Shown one piece after another: positions 1 to 9,615 of a stretch of DNA of 64,000 nucleotides (its first letter is position 1; each line of letters starts with the position of its first letter). A program made the position numbers and the translations under genes. Under the pieces are notes generated by a model. That model had not been told where the DNA came from. It ran no database searches and saw only the letters and a list, made by a program, of their open reading frames with translations. Source of the DNA: Corylus avellana. Lineage: Eukaryota > Streptophyta > Magnoliopsida > Fagales > Betulaceae. The DNA is taken from NCBI RefSeq assembly GCF_901000735.1, contig NC_081541.1:32072060-32136059 (forward strand), read 5' to 3'.

Positions 1-388
1 TTTTTTTTTTTAAATGAAGTATATAGTATTGAGGGGAGGAAAAGGGAGGGAAGGAGGTTAACAAATAACCCATCTAATTTGTTGATTTTCAAAACAATTT
101 GTCCAAACAGATAAGCGGGTTGTTCGAGTCTTGCTAATGGTTTGAATAATAAAGCCGGTTACTTCTGTTGGTTGGTAAAACCTTTTATTTTAGCTTTGTT
201 TTCTTTTTCTTATGTTGTTTAAGACCCTAATACACATATCTTTTAAAATTAAATAGTACAACAGGGCAAATCTCATTCATTTAAGCTCCCAATTTTATTT
301 ATTTTTTGTTGGGAGTTTAAGCTCTCATTTCTTAATTAATTGAGAAGAGAAATACCATTTTAAATTTTAATCACAGGGACTAATAAAT
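1..388. repeat. Duplicated spacer block L1, copy A
   Basis: AT-rich non-coding DNA that recurs almost unchanged at about 8434-8815, 14310-14690, 20440-20568 and 24560-24955. It includes a purine-rich stretch (GAGGGGAGG..AGGGAGGGAAGG) followed by AACAAATAACCC. In this copy it ends in TAAAT, the target site of the Copia insertion that follows. No gene is seen. Confidence 0.8.
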
Positions 389-623
389 TATTGGAATAGA
401 TAAATCACAAACAACCGATTGTGATAAAGATAATGACAAAGGACCTTTGCTCAAACAAAAACTATTGCAGGAATAAGAACTGAAGTGAATTACTTTTCAA
501 AGACAATTTAGAATTAGGTTTATATTAGTTATTGATCTTGTAAACAAAACAATCTCTTTATTATTATAAATAAGAAACACCGTCATACGATAGAATGTGT
601 AGAAAACACAAAAACAATATTGT
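389..623 (+). repeat. Copia A 5' LTR
   Basis: It starts TATTGGAATAG (the TG of the usual TGTTGGAATAG is mutated to TA) and matches the 3' LTR (5729-5924 plus 7272-7317) until about AACAATATT. After that it runs into coding-like gag sequence instead of a primer binding site. The 3' LTR ends in TTCTATA, probably a decayed TTCTACA. Confidence 0.8.
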
Positions 624-629
624 TTACCC

Positions 630-1210
630 TCAGACTAAATTCTAACAACTTGTCTTCCTCCCGAGAGGTTTGGCTCACACTTGAAACTCTATTCTCGGCT
701 CACTCTCAAGCATGCATCGTGCAAACTCGGTCACAACTTACCAACTTAAAGAAAGGATCCCAGAAAATTGCTGAATATTTTCGCAAAGCCTAAAATCTTG
801 CTCATGCGATGGTTGCCACAAATCAACCAATTTAAGATTCCAAATTGGTGTCATATATTCTGGCTGGTCTTGGTGCTGACTACGACTCCCTGGTCACCTC
901 AGTAACCACACGTTCTGATTCAGTTAAACTCAATGACTTATATGGCTATCTTCTTTCTCATGAGATCAAACTTGACCAACATCAAACAGAAATTGATATA
1001 TCTATTACAACTGCCAACACGGTCCAACGGCAGCCCCTCTCTCATCCTAGGCAGAATCGTGGATCTTTTTCAAACTATGGTCTCCAAAATCAGAACTTCA
1101 GCTGCAGCAGAGGTCGAGGTCATGGCCGAAACTTCTCCAACAACTGCCCTGCTCCCAGACTCATATGTCAAGTCAGTCATAAACTAGGACACTCTGCTGC
1201 CTCATGCTAG
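630..1210 (+). pseudogene. Copia A gag fragment (UBN2-type capsid, CCHC region)
   Basis: The translation matches Copia capsid: VWLTLETLFSAHS, then LTNLKKGSQKIAEYF, then LVSYILAGLGADYDSLVTSV. The RGRGHGRNFSNN segment precedes a degenerate zinc knuckle, readable as C-x2-SHKLGH-x4-C near 1165-1207. The N-terminal part of gag is missing: a short stretch reading about TLKLNSDN is joined straight to the middle of the capsid. An in-frame TAA near 791 and a change near 834 break the frame upstream of the open part (845-1210). The same join is present in copy C, so the deletion predates the duplication. Confidence 0.85.
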
Positions 1211-1261
1211 CATCGATTTGATCAAACCCATCAGGTTGAAGTAAGTGAACCTGCTGCCGAC

Positions 1262-2146
1262 ATGGCCACATCCAGCCCTGGTCCCAATTACCCATGGTTC
1301 CATGACACCAGCACCACCCATCATGTGACAAATGAGCTCTCCAACCTCAATGTACGTGCAGATGAATATACTGGAACTGATCAACTTCAAGTGGGCAATG
1401 GACAAGGTTTGAGAATCCATCACTCTGGTCTTGCTAACTTATCATCTCCCCATCACAATTTTCGTCTTTCTTCCTTATTACACGTTCCTGAAATCACTAA
1501 AAATCTTCTCTCAGTAAACAAATTTACCAAGGACAACAATGTTTTCATTGAATTTCATCCTAATTTTTTCTGTGTCAAGGACATTCAAACTCGCACCCTA
1601 TTGCTCCACAGCCCTAGTAAAGGTGGTTTATATCAATGGCCTTTCTCACGTCACTCCTCCACCAAACCTGCTGCCTATCACGGTGAGAAAGCCCCCATGG
1701 ATACATGGCACCAAAGGCTAGGCCATCCAGCTCCTCCTGTTATTCGACATGTCCTCCGCAACAACAACATGCCCGTGTCTCCTTCAAGAGTCTCCTCAGT
1801 TTGCTCCTCCTGCCAACAAGGCAAAAGTCATCATTTACATTTTTCTTTTTCAAATTTAGTATCAAACAATCCTTTAGAATTGTTCTTTCTTGATGTATGG
1901 GGCCCTGCTCCTATGCTTTCCATGAATAATAAAAGATTTTTACTTTGCATTGTGGATGATTTCTCTAAGTATGTATGGATTTTTCCTTTATCTCAAAAGT
2001 TTGAAGTTTATGCAACCTTTTTACGTTTCAAAATCCTTGTTGAAAGCTACTTCAGCAGCAAAATAAAATCTGTTCAAAGTGACAACGGAGGGGAATTTCG
2101 TCCTCTTCAATCTAATCTCCCTTTACTTGGAATCTCTTACTGTTGA
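1262..2146 (+). pseudogene. Copia A protease, GAG-pre-integrase and integrase core
   Basis: An open stretch of 294 codons. WFHDTSTTHHVT is the aspartic protease site, with the usual DSGAT/DTGAT altered to DTSTT, which is probably inactive. WHQRLGH with CSSCQQGKSHH is the HHCC zinc-binding GAG-pre-integrase domain. LDVWGPAP, VDDFSKY and SDNGGEF carry the first two catalytic aspartates of integrase. The frame stops at TGA (2144) just after the SDNGGEF region; integrase sequence continues in other frames up to about 2600. Confidence 0.88.
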
Positions 2147-2940
2147 AGTTGTCCACACACTTATCATCAAATGGGTTCTGTCGGGTGAAAACATCGACAT
2201 ATTGTTGAAACTAGCCTTTCACTTCTTGCTACTGCAAATGTTTCTCTTTACCTATGGGATGAAGCTTTTAACTTAACCACATTTCTCATCAATAGACTTC
2301 CTTCCAAAATAACCAAAAACAAATCTCCCTACGAGCTTCTCTTCAAAGTCACTCCTGACTACAAATTCCTCAAAGTTTTTTGTTGTGAATGTTGGCCTTT
2401 CATTCGTCCATACAACAAACATAAACTGGACTATAGATCCAAATCATGTGTCTTCCTTGGATACTGTAAAGATCATCATGGCTACAAATGTCTTCACATT
2501 CCCTCAGGAAAAATATTTCTCGCATGTCATGTTGTATTCAATGAAACATTATTTCCCTTCAAACACATCCAAACAAATCACCCACCCTCACCACCAACTG
2601 TTGTAGTTTAGTCTCCATTCACAATCTCTATTTCCCTCCATCCAACCTCTACCGCTGCTGCCACTAATTCCCCACCCACGGAAACTCCTCATAACCAAAG
2701 GTCTCCAATCAGCAATCCTCACACTTCACCTCAATTACCTACTGTCCCAGCCCCCACCATCACACCTTCTGCCGCAAGTGATTCTCAAACTTCATCCACG
2801 ACCTTAGAAGATGAACAAGTGAAAACTCCTCTCACACGTACTCATGAGATGACAACTCGGTCTCAAAATCAGATATTCAAGTCGAACCCACTTCCTTAAG
2901 GGATGATCAGATATCCACCAAGTGCATTCACCACCACCTT
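2147..2940 (+). pseudogene. Copia A integrase C-terminal region and linker, multiply frameshifted
   Basis: Broken frames give Copia integrase C-terminal pieces (NRLPSK..., KSPYELLFK, YKFLKVFCCECWPF, SCVFLGYCKDHHGYKC), followed by a Ser/Pro/Thr-rich linker to about 2880. It ends at the Harbinger insertion in the connection to reverse transcriptase. Confidence 0.75.
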
Positions 2941-2942
2941 AA

Positions 2943-3209
2943 GAGCCTGTTTGGGTCTGCGGTTGCAGACCCAAAAAGCGCTTCTAAGCCTTGAAAAGCC
3001 TGTTTCATAAAAACCAGGGTCGTTTGGTAAAATCCTTTTAAAGGACTTTTGAGTTTGCAAACGCTTAAAACCCACATTTAGTCCAAAGCTCAAATTCAAG
3101 GTTTTTGACAAAACGGACTTCCAACCAAAATGCGCGCCGCAGTTTTGGTTTAATCAAAATCACAATTGGACAAAAATATCCGAACAAAATTCACATAATC
3201 ACAACAATA

Positions 3210-3246
<37 letters not shown>

Positions 3247-4169
3247 CACGTCTTACACCCTCTTCAATGAATCTGAGAGCTGCAAACCCTTCTACGATTT
3301 GGAGAACTGATGAGCTCGTCGCTTCTCTTCGATAGTTGGATATTGTGGTAAGTTTGATCATTCGATTTCCACGTCTTACACCCTCTTCAATGAATCTGAG
3401 AGCTGCAAACCCTTCTACGATTTGGAGAACTGATGAGCTCGTCGCTTCTCTTTGATAGTTGGATATTGTGGTAAGTTTGATCATTCGATTGGGTCTTTTT
3501 GGGTCTCAAGACTCTCGACCGCCATTAATGTATAGATGCGCTTCCGTTGGAATGATGAGTTTTTGGGGTCAAAGATGAAGAGATGAATTTTGGGGTTATT
3601 GGTTTCTTAGTACACTCTAGTTTTCTTGGAGCAATTAGAAGGGATTTGTAGAGTGAGAGAAAGACGATGGTTCTTTTGATTTGGGCGAGAGAAAAATTTG
3701 TGAATGAAGGAGAGAGTTCTTGGAGAGGAGAAAACCCACTGAGAACCCACTGTTTTTTTTTATCTCTATCCCTATCTTGGGTTTCTCGTTGTTCAGCTTG
3801 TGTTATACCCCTTGATAATCGAAAATAAAACTTTATTGTCTTGGTATTTGAAATTCCAGCAAAGAGATGTGTGCTAGATATTGGTTTGTCATATTAACCT
3901 TTTTTTTTTTTTTTTCTCTGTTGAATTGTTCTTTTTTGCCCATTCATGTTTCTTTATTTTTTATACTATTATTATGGTTTTGTATTTAAAGTTAAAACAT
4001 CAATAATCCTACATGTCCTCTATTGTCATTTTTGCAATTAAAAGCACATTTTTAGTTTTGTTATTAAACATATAAACAGCTTTTCAGTAAAAGCGGTTTT
4101 GACAAAAGTTCACAGACAAAAGCTCTATATTCAAAAGCTCTACATCCCACCGCAATACCAAACATACTC
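2943..4169. mobile_element. PIF/Harbinger-like non-autonomous DNA transposon nested in Copia A
   Basis: The termini are GAGCCTGTTTGG and, inverted, GAGTATGTTTGG (10 of 12 match). They are flanked by a TAA target duplication at 2940-2942 and 4170-4172, the TWA target type of PIF/Harbinger. The right end is rich in AAAGCTCT and AAAAGCTTTT-like motifs seen in the small MITEs at 29724 and 30375. It contains a (TA)n tract (3212-3244) and a 123-bp tandem repeat but no recognisable transposase. A copy starts at 17245 in Copia C and runs into an assembly gap. Confidence 0.75.
3244..3489. repeat. 123-bp tandem repeat, two copies
   Basis: Two adjacent copies, 3244-3366 and 3367-3489, almost identical. 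The unit is a multiple of three (41 codons), so a minus-strand reading frame stays open through both and gives a duplicated peptide containing REATSSSVLQIVEGFAALRF. No known domain is recognised. It may be captured host sequence. Confidence 0.9.
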
Positions 4170-4189
4170 TAAGTTCAGCTGCCATTGAA

Positions 4190-5260
4190 CCAACCTGCTA
4201 CACTACAGCAGCCAAGGATGCAAATTGGCGTCACACAATGAATGAGGAGTTTGATGCTCTTCTAAAAGATGGTACGTAGTCCTTTGTACTATTCTCTCCC
4301 TCAATGAATATCGTTGGCTCAAAGTGGGTATTTTGAATCAAACGAAAAGCTGATGGGAGCATTGAAAAATATAAGGCTAAGCTAGTAGCCAAGGGATTCC
4401 ACCAACAGCCAAGGGTCAACTTTGATGAAACTTACAGTCCCGTAGTGAAACCTATCACTATATGCACTGTCCTTACTATTGCTATCACTCAAAATTGGGC
4501 TATTCATCAAATTGATGTTAGCATTGCATTCCTACATGGTGTCATCAAGGAGAACGTCTATATGCTCCAACCTCCAGGATTCATACATCCAAACTTCCCC
4601 AATGCAGTTTGCAAACTGCACAAAGCGTTATATGGCTTAAAACAGGCACCAAGGACCGGGTTTGATCAATTGCGTTCACGGCTTCATAAACTAAAGTTCA
4701 AAGGTTCAAAATCTAACTCATCTCTCTTTATTTATAAATGTAATGGTGTTACTATCATTGTTTTAATATATGTCGATGATATCATCATTACGAGCTCCCA
4801 TCAAGCAGCTATTCCAAGACTTATTGCTGACCTACAACTATCCTTTGCCATCAAAGACCTTGGACCATTGTACTTCTTCTTAGGCGTTGAAGTAATTTGG
4901 ACAAAAGATGCTCTTCATCTCTCTCAACAACGGTACATTCATGATTTGCTTACAAAAACAAACATGATGTTTGCCAAGCCTATATCATCTCTAATGTCAG
5001 CTTCTTCCCCTTTAAGCAGGTTTGATGACTCCACAATCACTGATCCCTCATTATATCGTAGCACAGTGGGCTTTCTTCAGTATCTATCGCTCACACGGCC
5101 AAATTTGTCATTTGCCGTAAATAAGGTATCACAATTCATGCAGAAACCTCGAGACACCCATTGGACAGCAGTCAAGCGCATCCTGCGTTACTTAAAGTTC
5201 ACAGGTGATCATACATTCTCAATATATCGCTCATCTTCACATTCTCTCATAGCATATTGA
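4190..5260 (+). pseudogene. Copia A reverse transcriptase
   Basis: Upstream pieces in broken frames (ANWRHTMNEEFDALLK, KYKARLVAKGFHQQ-like) lead into an open 271-codon stretch from 4445. This holds IHQIDVSIAFLHG, VCKLHKALYGLKQAPR and the catalytic YVDDI at about 4771-4785, followed by FAIKDLGPLYFFLGVEV. The second aspartate motif normally reads DVNNAFLHG. The frame is lost near 5258, where the sequence passes into RNase H. Confidence 0.9.
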
Positions 5261-5728
5261 CTCTGACTGGGCGAGATGCCCCGATGATTGTCGATCAACT
5301 TCTGGGTAGTGTACCTTTCTCGGCAAAAATCTACTCTCATGGAGTTCGAAAAAGCAGCCCACGGTGTTAAGATCTAGCATCGAATCTGAGCATAAAGCCT
5401 TAGCAAATGCCTCGTCCAAATTGGTATGGATTCAAGCTCTTCTTCGTGAACTTGGTCAACATTTCCAGCATCCTCCGATCTTACATTGCGACAATATCGG
5501 AGCCACATATCTCTCCTCCAATCCCATGTTTCATGCACGAACAAAGCATATTGCCATCGACTATCATTTTGTTTGTGACTTAGTGGCTACCAAGGAACTT
5601 GACATTCATTTCATCTCATGGAAAGACCAAATAGCTGACATCCTTACCAAACCTTTAGTTTCGCGAAAGTTCTTGGTGCTAAAATCCAACCTCAACGTTA
5701 GCATGCCCACGTCAAGTTTGAGGTGGCG
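5254..5728 (+). pseudogene. Copia A RNase H and polypurine tract
   Basis: DSDWARCPDDCRSTSG is followed by a stop (TAG near 5308). Then come SSKKQPTVLRSSIESEHKALA, LHCDNIGATYLSSNP, RTKHIAIDYHFV and ADILTKPL, the standard Copia RNase H landmarks. A purine-rich stretch (AAGTTTGAGGTGG, about 5714-5726) directly before the LTR is the likely plus-strand primer. Confidence 0.88.
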
Positions 5729-5924
5729 TATTGGAATAGATAAATTACAGACAACCGATTGTGATAAAGATAATGACAAGGGACCTTTGTTCAAACATAA
5801 ACTCTTTGCAAGAACAAGAACTGAAGTGAATTACTTCTCGAAGACAATTTAGAATTAGGTTTCTATCAGTTATTGATCTTGTAAACAAAATAATCTCTTC
5901 ATTATTATAAATAAGAAACATTGC
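5729..5924 (+). repeat. Copia A 3' LTR, first part (rest at 7272-7317)
   Basis: It begins TATTGGAATAG and runs collinear with the 5' LTR. A solo LTR interrupts it at the target ATTGC (5920-5924, repeated at 7267-7271); it resumes CATACGATTGAATGTGCAG and ends at 7317. Confidence 0.9.
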
Positions 5925-7266
5925 TGATAAGCACCGAATGTTGCACATTCAAGCCCCTTAATTTGCATATGTTAATTCCTTAGCATTGTTATTTGTTTGA
6001 TTTTGTTTTGTTTTTGTGTTTTCAGGTGTTTAATAAAGATACAAGAAAATCAATGATTTTGGGCTCAAAATGCAATTAAAGTACTGTAGCAAAATTACTG
6101 TAGCACGGGTACTGTAGCAATTACTGTGGCGGAGTTACTGTAGCTACAGTATGCTCAAGTGCAGCTACAGTGCGCTCGAGCGCACACGCGCGGCAAAGGC
6201 AAAAATCAGTCCGAAATTGACAAGGAAAGTTTTTCTAGGTCTCCCAATGCGACTGGGAGACTGAATTACGATTTTTCTGGGATTCCTAGGGCTTCTAGGA
6301 CTCTCCTAAGCCCTATAAATTGGCCTCTAAGCATTGAGAAAAAAACACACAACTTTCTAGAGCAAAATTCAGTAAAATAGTCTTTGGAGCTTAGAAGATC
6401 ATGAGCGGCTAAACCCCTTCGTGGGGTGTTGATGTAACCCTATCCAAGCACAATGGTTTGATTGTATTTAATTTCTAGATTTTTAATTTATGCATGTTGA
6501 TTGTATAACTATGGGGATTGCTAGAATTTATTTATGTTCTTAATTATTAAATGCAATTGTTCTTAAATTCCAATATCAATATTTGTGAAATTCTTCTCTT
6601 GTCTTAGAAAGTATTTTACTTTTATTGAAATCAAATCATTCTTGTTTTTTGTGATTATGAAAATGATGGTTATACAATGGGTTTAATTGACATATGATCA
6701 ATAAGATTTGATAGGCCATGCCTAGGGAAGACGGATTGTACTACACCCTAGTTTAGTGTAATTTAGGTAGACAGTCCGTGCCAACCGAAGATGGGTTACA
6801 CTTATTCATTGATTGTATGTATCCTGTTATAGAATTTGATAATTTATACCTAGGGAAGACGGGTCGTACCGCATCTTAGTGGTTAGGTGGACGATCCGTG
6901 CCAACCGAAGATAGATTATGCTTATTCTTTAAGAAGGTAGTTTTTTGTTTATTTATAACATGCATAGAATGGATTTCTGGGATTAATTATGATTAATCAT
7001 TGTTGTGCGGATAGAGGTGAAGTCAATACCCTACACACTCTCTCTTATTTTAAATCTCTTTTATTTTCATGCACTTTAGTTTTAAAGCAAATCAAATCAA
7101 ATCTCCTTTTAATTAAGTTAATTTTAATCTTTTAAATTTTTATAATAAAACCCCTGCAGTCCCTAAGGTTCGACACCCTTTTTATAGCCGTATCCTACAA
7201 AGATTCGTCCTATTGCGAGTGGTTATTTTTATAATTGATACTTTTGGTCACAAAAATACCACATCA
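5925..7266. mobile_element. Solo LTR (1342 bp) nested in Copia A 3' LTR
   Basis: It begins TGATAAGC, ends ACCACATCA (TG...CA ends), and is flanked by a perfect 5-bp target duplication ATTGC. No coding region, primer binding site or second LTR is present. Inside are a cluster of TACTGTAGC motifs (about 6078-6150) and two imperfect copies of a segment containing TAGGGAAGACGG and GCCAACCGAAGAT (about 6720-6810 and 6848-6925). The pattern fits an LTR-LTR recombination product of a Ty3/Gypsy-type element; the family is not certain. Confidence 0.85.
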
Positions 7267-7317
7267 ATTGCCATACGATTGAATGTGCAGAAAACACAAA
7301 AACAATATTATTCTATA

Positions 7318-7819
7318 TAAATTTAGCCTCATTGATGAAGCTTGTTGTATATTAAAATGATAAATTGTGGAGGTACTAAATATTTTATCGAGATAATGTG
7401 AAACTTATTCATTGTAATATTTATTTTTATTAATTTTTTGATAGTTTTTAATAAATAATCATAGCATTTATCAATTAAAATCTAACAAGCCTAAAAAACT
7501 TGGAGATCGAGAAGCATCATCTTTTCAAGAATTTTCTTTCATTCTATAATATTATGTTGTGATTTTCTCCATGTTTTAAAAATAACTACTCCCCTAGTAG
7601 TAGTAGTAATATATATATATATATATATACCAAAAGGAGGGAGGGGGAAGCGCAGTATGCATATAGATGCAGGGTGTAGGGGAGAGGGATGTACGTGCAT
7701 ATAATGATAATTAAAATCAAAGTAATAGAACCGTCCAAGAAGGCGGTACGACAATTGATAAATCAAAGATATAAAAACAGATAGAAGATAAATAAATCTG
7801 GATAAAAAACTCGTTAAAG
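7318..7819. repeat. Duplicated spacer block L2 and (TAG)n(TA)n arm, copy A
   Basis: Non-coding. 7318-7560 matches 8813-9060, 18875-19130 and 24950-25180. At 7577 it passes into AATAACTACTCCCCTAG, (TAG)n and (TA)n, an arm found at 19147-19191 and in inverted orientation at about 23352-23402. Sequence then continues to the N run with no gene seen. Confidence 0.7.
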
Positions 7820-7919
7820 NNNNNNNNNNNNNNNNNNNNNNNNNNNNNNNNNNNNNNNNNNNNNNNNNNNNNNNNNNNNNNNNNNNNNNNNNNNNNNNNN
7901 NNNNNNNNNNNNNNNNNNN
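7820..7919. other. Assembly gap (100 N)
   Basis: A fixed 100-N run, so the true length is unknown. It lies about 190 bp beyond the (TA)n arm, at the junction between blocks A and B. Confidence 0.99.
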
Positions 7920-7957
7920 AAAAAAAAAATCGCAAAGTCAACATTGGTGTCAGACAG

Positions 7958-7993
7958 CACTGTAGCTGGAATAGTACCGTTCCAGCTACAGTG
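7958..7993. repeat. Perfect 14-bp inverted repeat (hairpin)
   Basis: CACTGTAGCTGGAA (7958-7971), an 8-nt loop, then its exact reverse complement (7980-7993). It contains the ACTGTAGC motif that is also repeated in the solo LTR at 5925-7266. It may be part of a MITE cut by the gap. Confidence 0.8.
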
Positions 7994-8224
7994 TTGGACC
8001 TCCCCTTGCCAAACGTAGCTGTTGAGTCTTTTCCTGCAAAAGAAAAGTTTTACCATTCTAACTACAAAAAAGAATGGTTGTTAGGGGAATAAATCAGAGT
8101 TCTTCTATGGTCTAGAAGAGGGTAAAATCAAATTTACTAAACTTCTTGAGTCATTTGAGAAAGTTAAACAAGGTGATAAGGCAAAAAGTTAAATACTTTT
8201 AGTCAATGCATTTGTTCTAGAGGG

Positions 8225-8425
8225 GTTGTTTGTTTGTTCATGTATTATTTTGGAAAAAAAAAAATATATTTTGCGAATAATGATTAGTATAGAATGTGAA
8301 AAAGTGGTATTGAAAAGTAAAAAATTTTGTTTTGTATTAATTTTTTATTTGAATAGTAGTAAAAAATGAATGATGTAATATAAAAAGTGAAAATGTTTTA
8401 TTTTATTTTATTTTATTATTATTTT
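8225..8425. repeat. Dispersed AT-rich MITE-like repeat, copy 1
   Basis: Core of the form ATTTGAATAGTAGTAAAAA, then ATGATGTAATATAAAAAGTG, then a T/A-rich end. The same core recurs at about 12890, 20230, 24365, 26825, 35425, 42720 and 51040. No clear terminal repeats were fixed. Confidence 0.55.
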
Positions 8426-9363
8426 TAAATAAAGTAAATAGTATTGAGGGGAGGAGAAGGGAGGGAAGGAGGTTAACAAATAACCCATCTAATTTGTTGA
8501 TTTTCAAAATAATTTGTCCAAACAGATAAGCGGGTTGTTTGAGTCTTGCTAATGGTCTGAATAATAAAGCCGGTTAACTTTTGTTGGTTGGTAAAACCTT
8601 TTATTTTAGCTTTGTTTTCCTTTTTCTTATGTTCTTTAAGACCCTAATACACATTTCTTTTAAGATTACATAGTATGCCCTTACAGGGCAAATCTCATTC
8701 ATTTAAGCTCTCAATTTTTTTATTTTTTATTTTTGGGGGTTGGGGGTTTAAGCTCTCAATTCTTAATTGAGAAGAGAAATGCCATTTTAAATTTTAATCA
8801 CAGCGACCGATAAATTAAGCCCCATTGATGAAGCTTGTTGTATATTAAAATAATAAATTTTAGAGGTACTAAATATTTTATCAAGAAGATGTGAAACTTA
8901 TTCGTGGTAATATTTATTTTTATTAATTTATTGATAATTTTTAATAAATAATCCCAAAATTTATCAATTAAAATTTCACGAGCCTAAAAAACGTGGAGAT
9001 CGAGAAGCATCATCTTTCCAATAATTTTCTTTCATTCTATAATATTATATTGTGATCGTCGATCTCCATGTTTTAGATTCTTTTTCAATTTTTTAAAAAG
9101 TTTGTTGTTGAAAAGATTACACATCAAGAACCCTTTTCTCTATATATAGTTAGACACGGGTATAACTTTGAATTATTTTTTGGGTCCGAGAGATGACTTT
9201 TATTTACAATGCATAAATGCTTATAAAAATACAATAAATCTTACATAAGGCTTCGTAAAATGTTTCTCGTCAAAAAATGTTTTCAACACCTATAAAATGA
9301 TTTTTTGTAAAATATTTTTCAGTGTTTGGAATTACAATTTTTCTGTTATATATATAATGAAAA

Positions 9364-9615
9364 TGACCTAATCAGGTCTCAGAGGTATCTTTACTGAGTC
9401 CCAGTAGGTCTCGACCGAGTCCCGAAAGTGTCCTAACTGAGTATGACCGGGTCCTAATTGGGTGCCGACGGTGTCTCGGTCGAGTCCCTATCATTCTATC
9501 AAGTCCCGGCAGAGTCAAAGTTAAGCTTGGCGGGGTCCTGCCGATGTCTCAGTTGAGTACTGGCAATGTCCCGATCGAGTCCTAGCAGGATCCTGATGAC
9601 ATTCTAGCTAGGTCT
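9364..9615. repeat. Degenerate GAGTCCCGG minisatellite, copy B
   Basis: About a dozen imperfect, irregularly spaced units built from GAGTCCCGG, GGGTCCTAA and GGTGTCTC-like words. It is markedly more GC-rich than its surroundings. Homologous copies lie at 25525-25745 and 32620-34350 (split by a hAT element). Confidence 0.7.

Larger units (their letters stand above)
389..7317 (+). mobile_element. Ty1/Copia LTR retrotransposon, copy A (decayed, with nested insertions)
   Basis: Order is 5' LTR, gag, protease, integrase, reverse transcriptase, RNase H, polypurine tract, 3' LTR, the integrase-before-RT order that defines Copia. The flanks are TAAAT at 384-388 and 7318-7322; the empty site can be read in blocks B and D (about 8805 and 24946). 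Two younger elements sit inside it: a PIF/Harbinger-like element (2943-4169) and a solo LTR (5925-7266). No tRNA-Met primer binding site follows the 5' LTR, which runs almost directly into gag, so this copy cannot be autonomous. Reading frames are broken by stops and frameshifts. The gag and integrase resemble the Ale/Retrofit lineage, but the lineage is a guess. Confidence 0.93.

Noticed and set aside
1262..2146. Copia integrase frame as a host gene
   Set aside because: Protease, HHCC and integrase motifs in Copia order between LTRs; it is transposon sequence.
7717..8056. Frames with long X stretches across the N run
   Set aside because: They exist only because the gap was translated.
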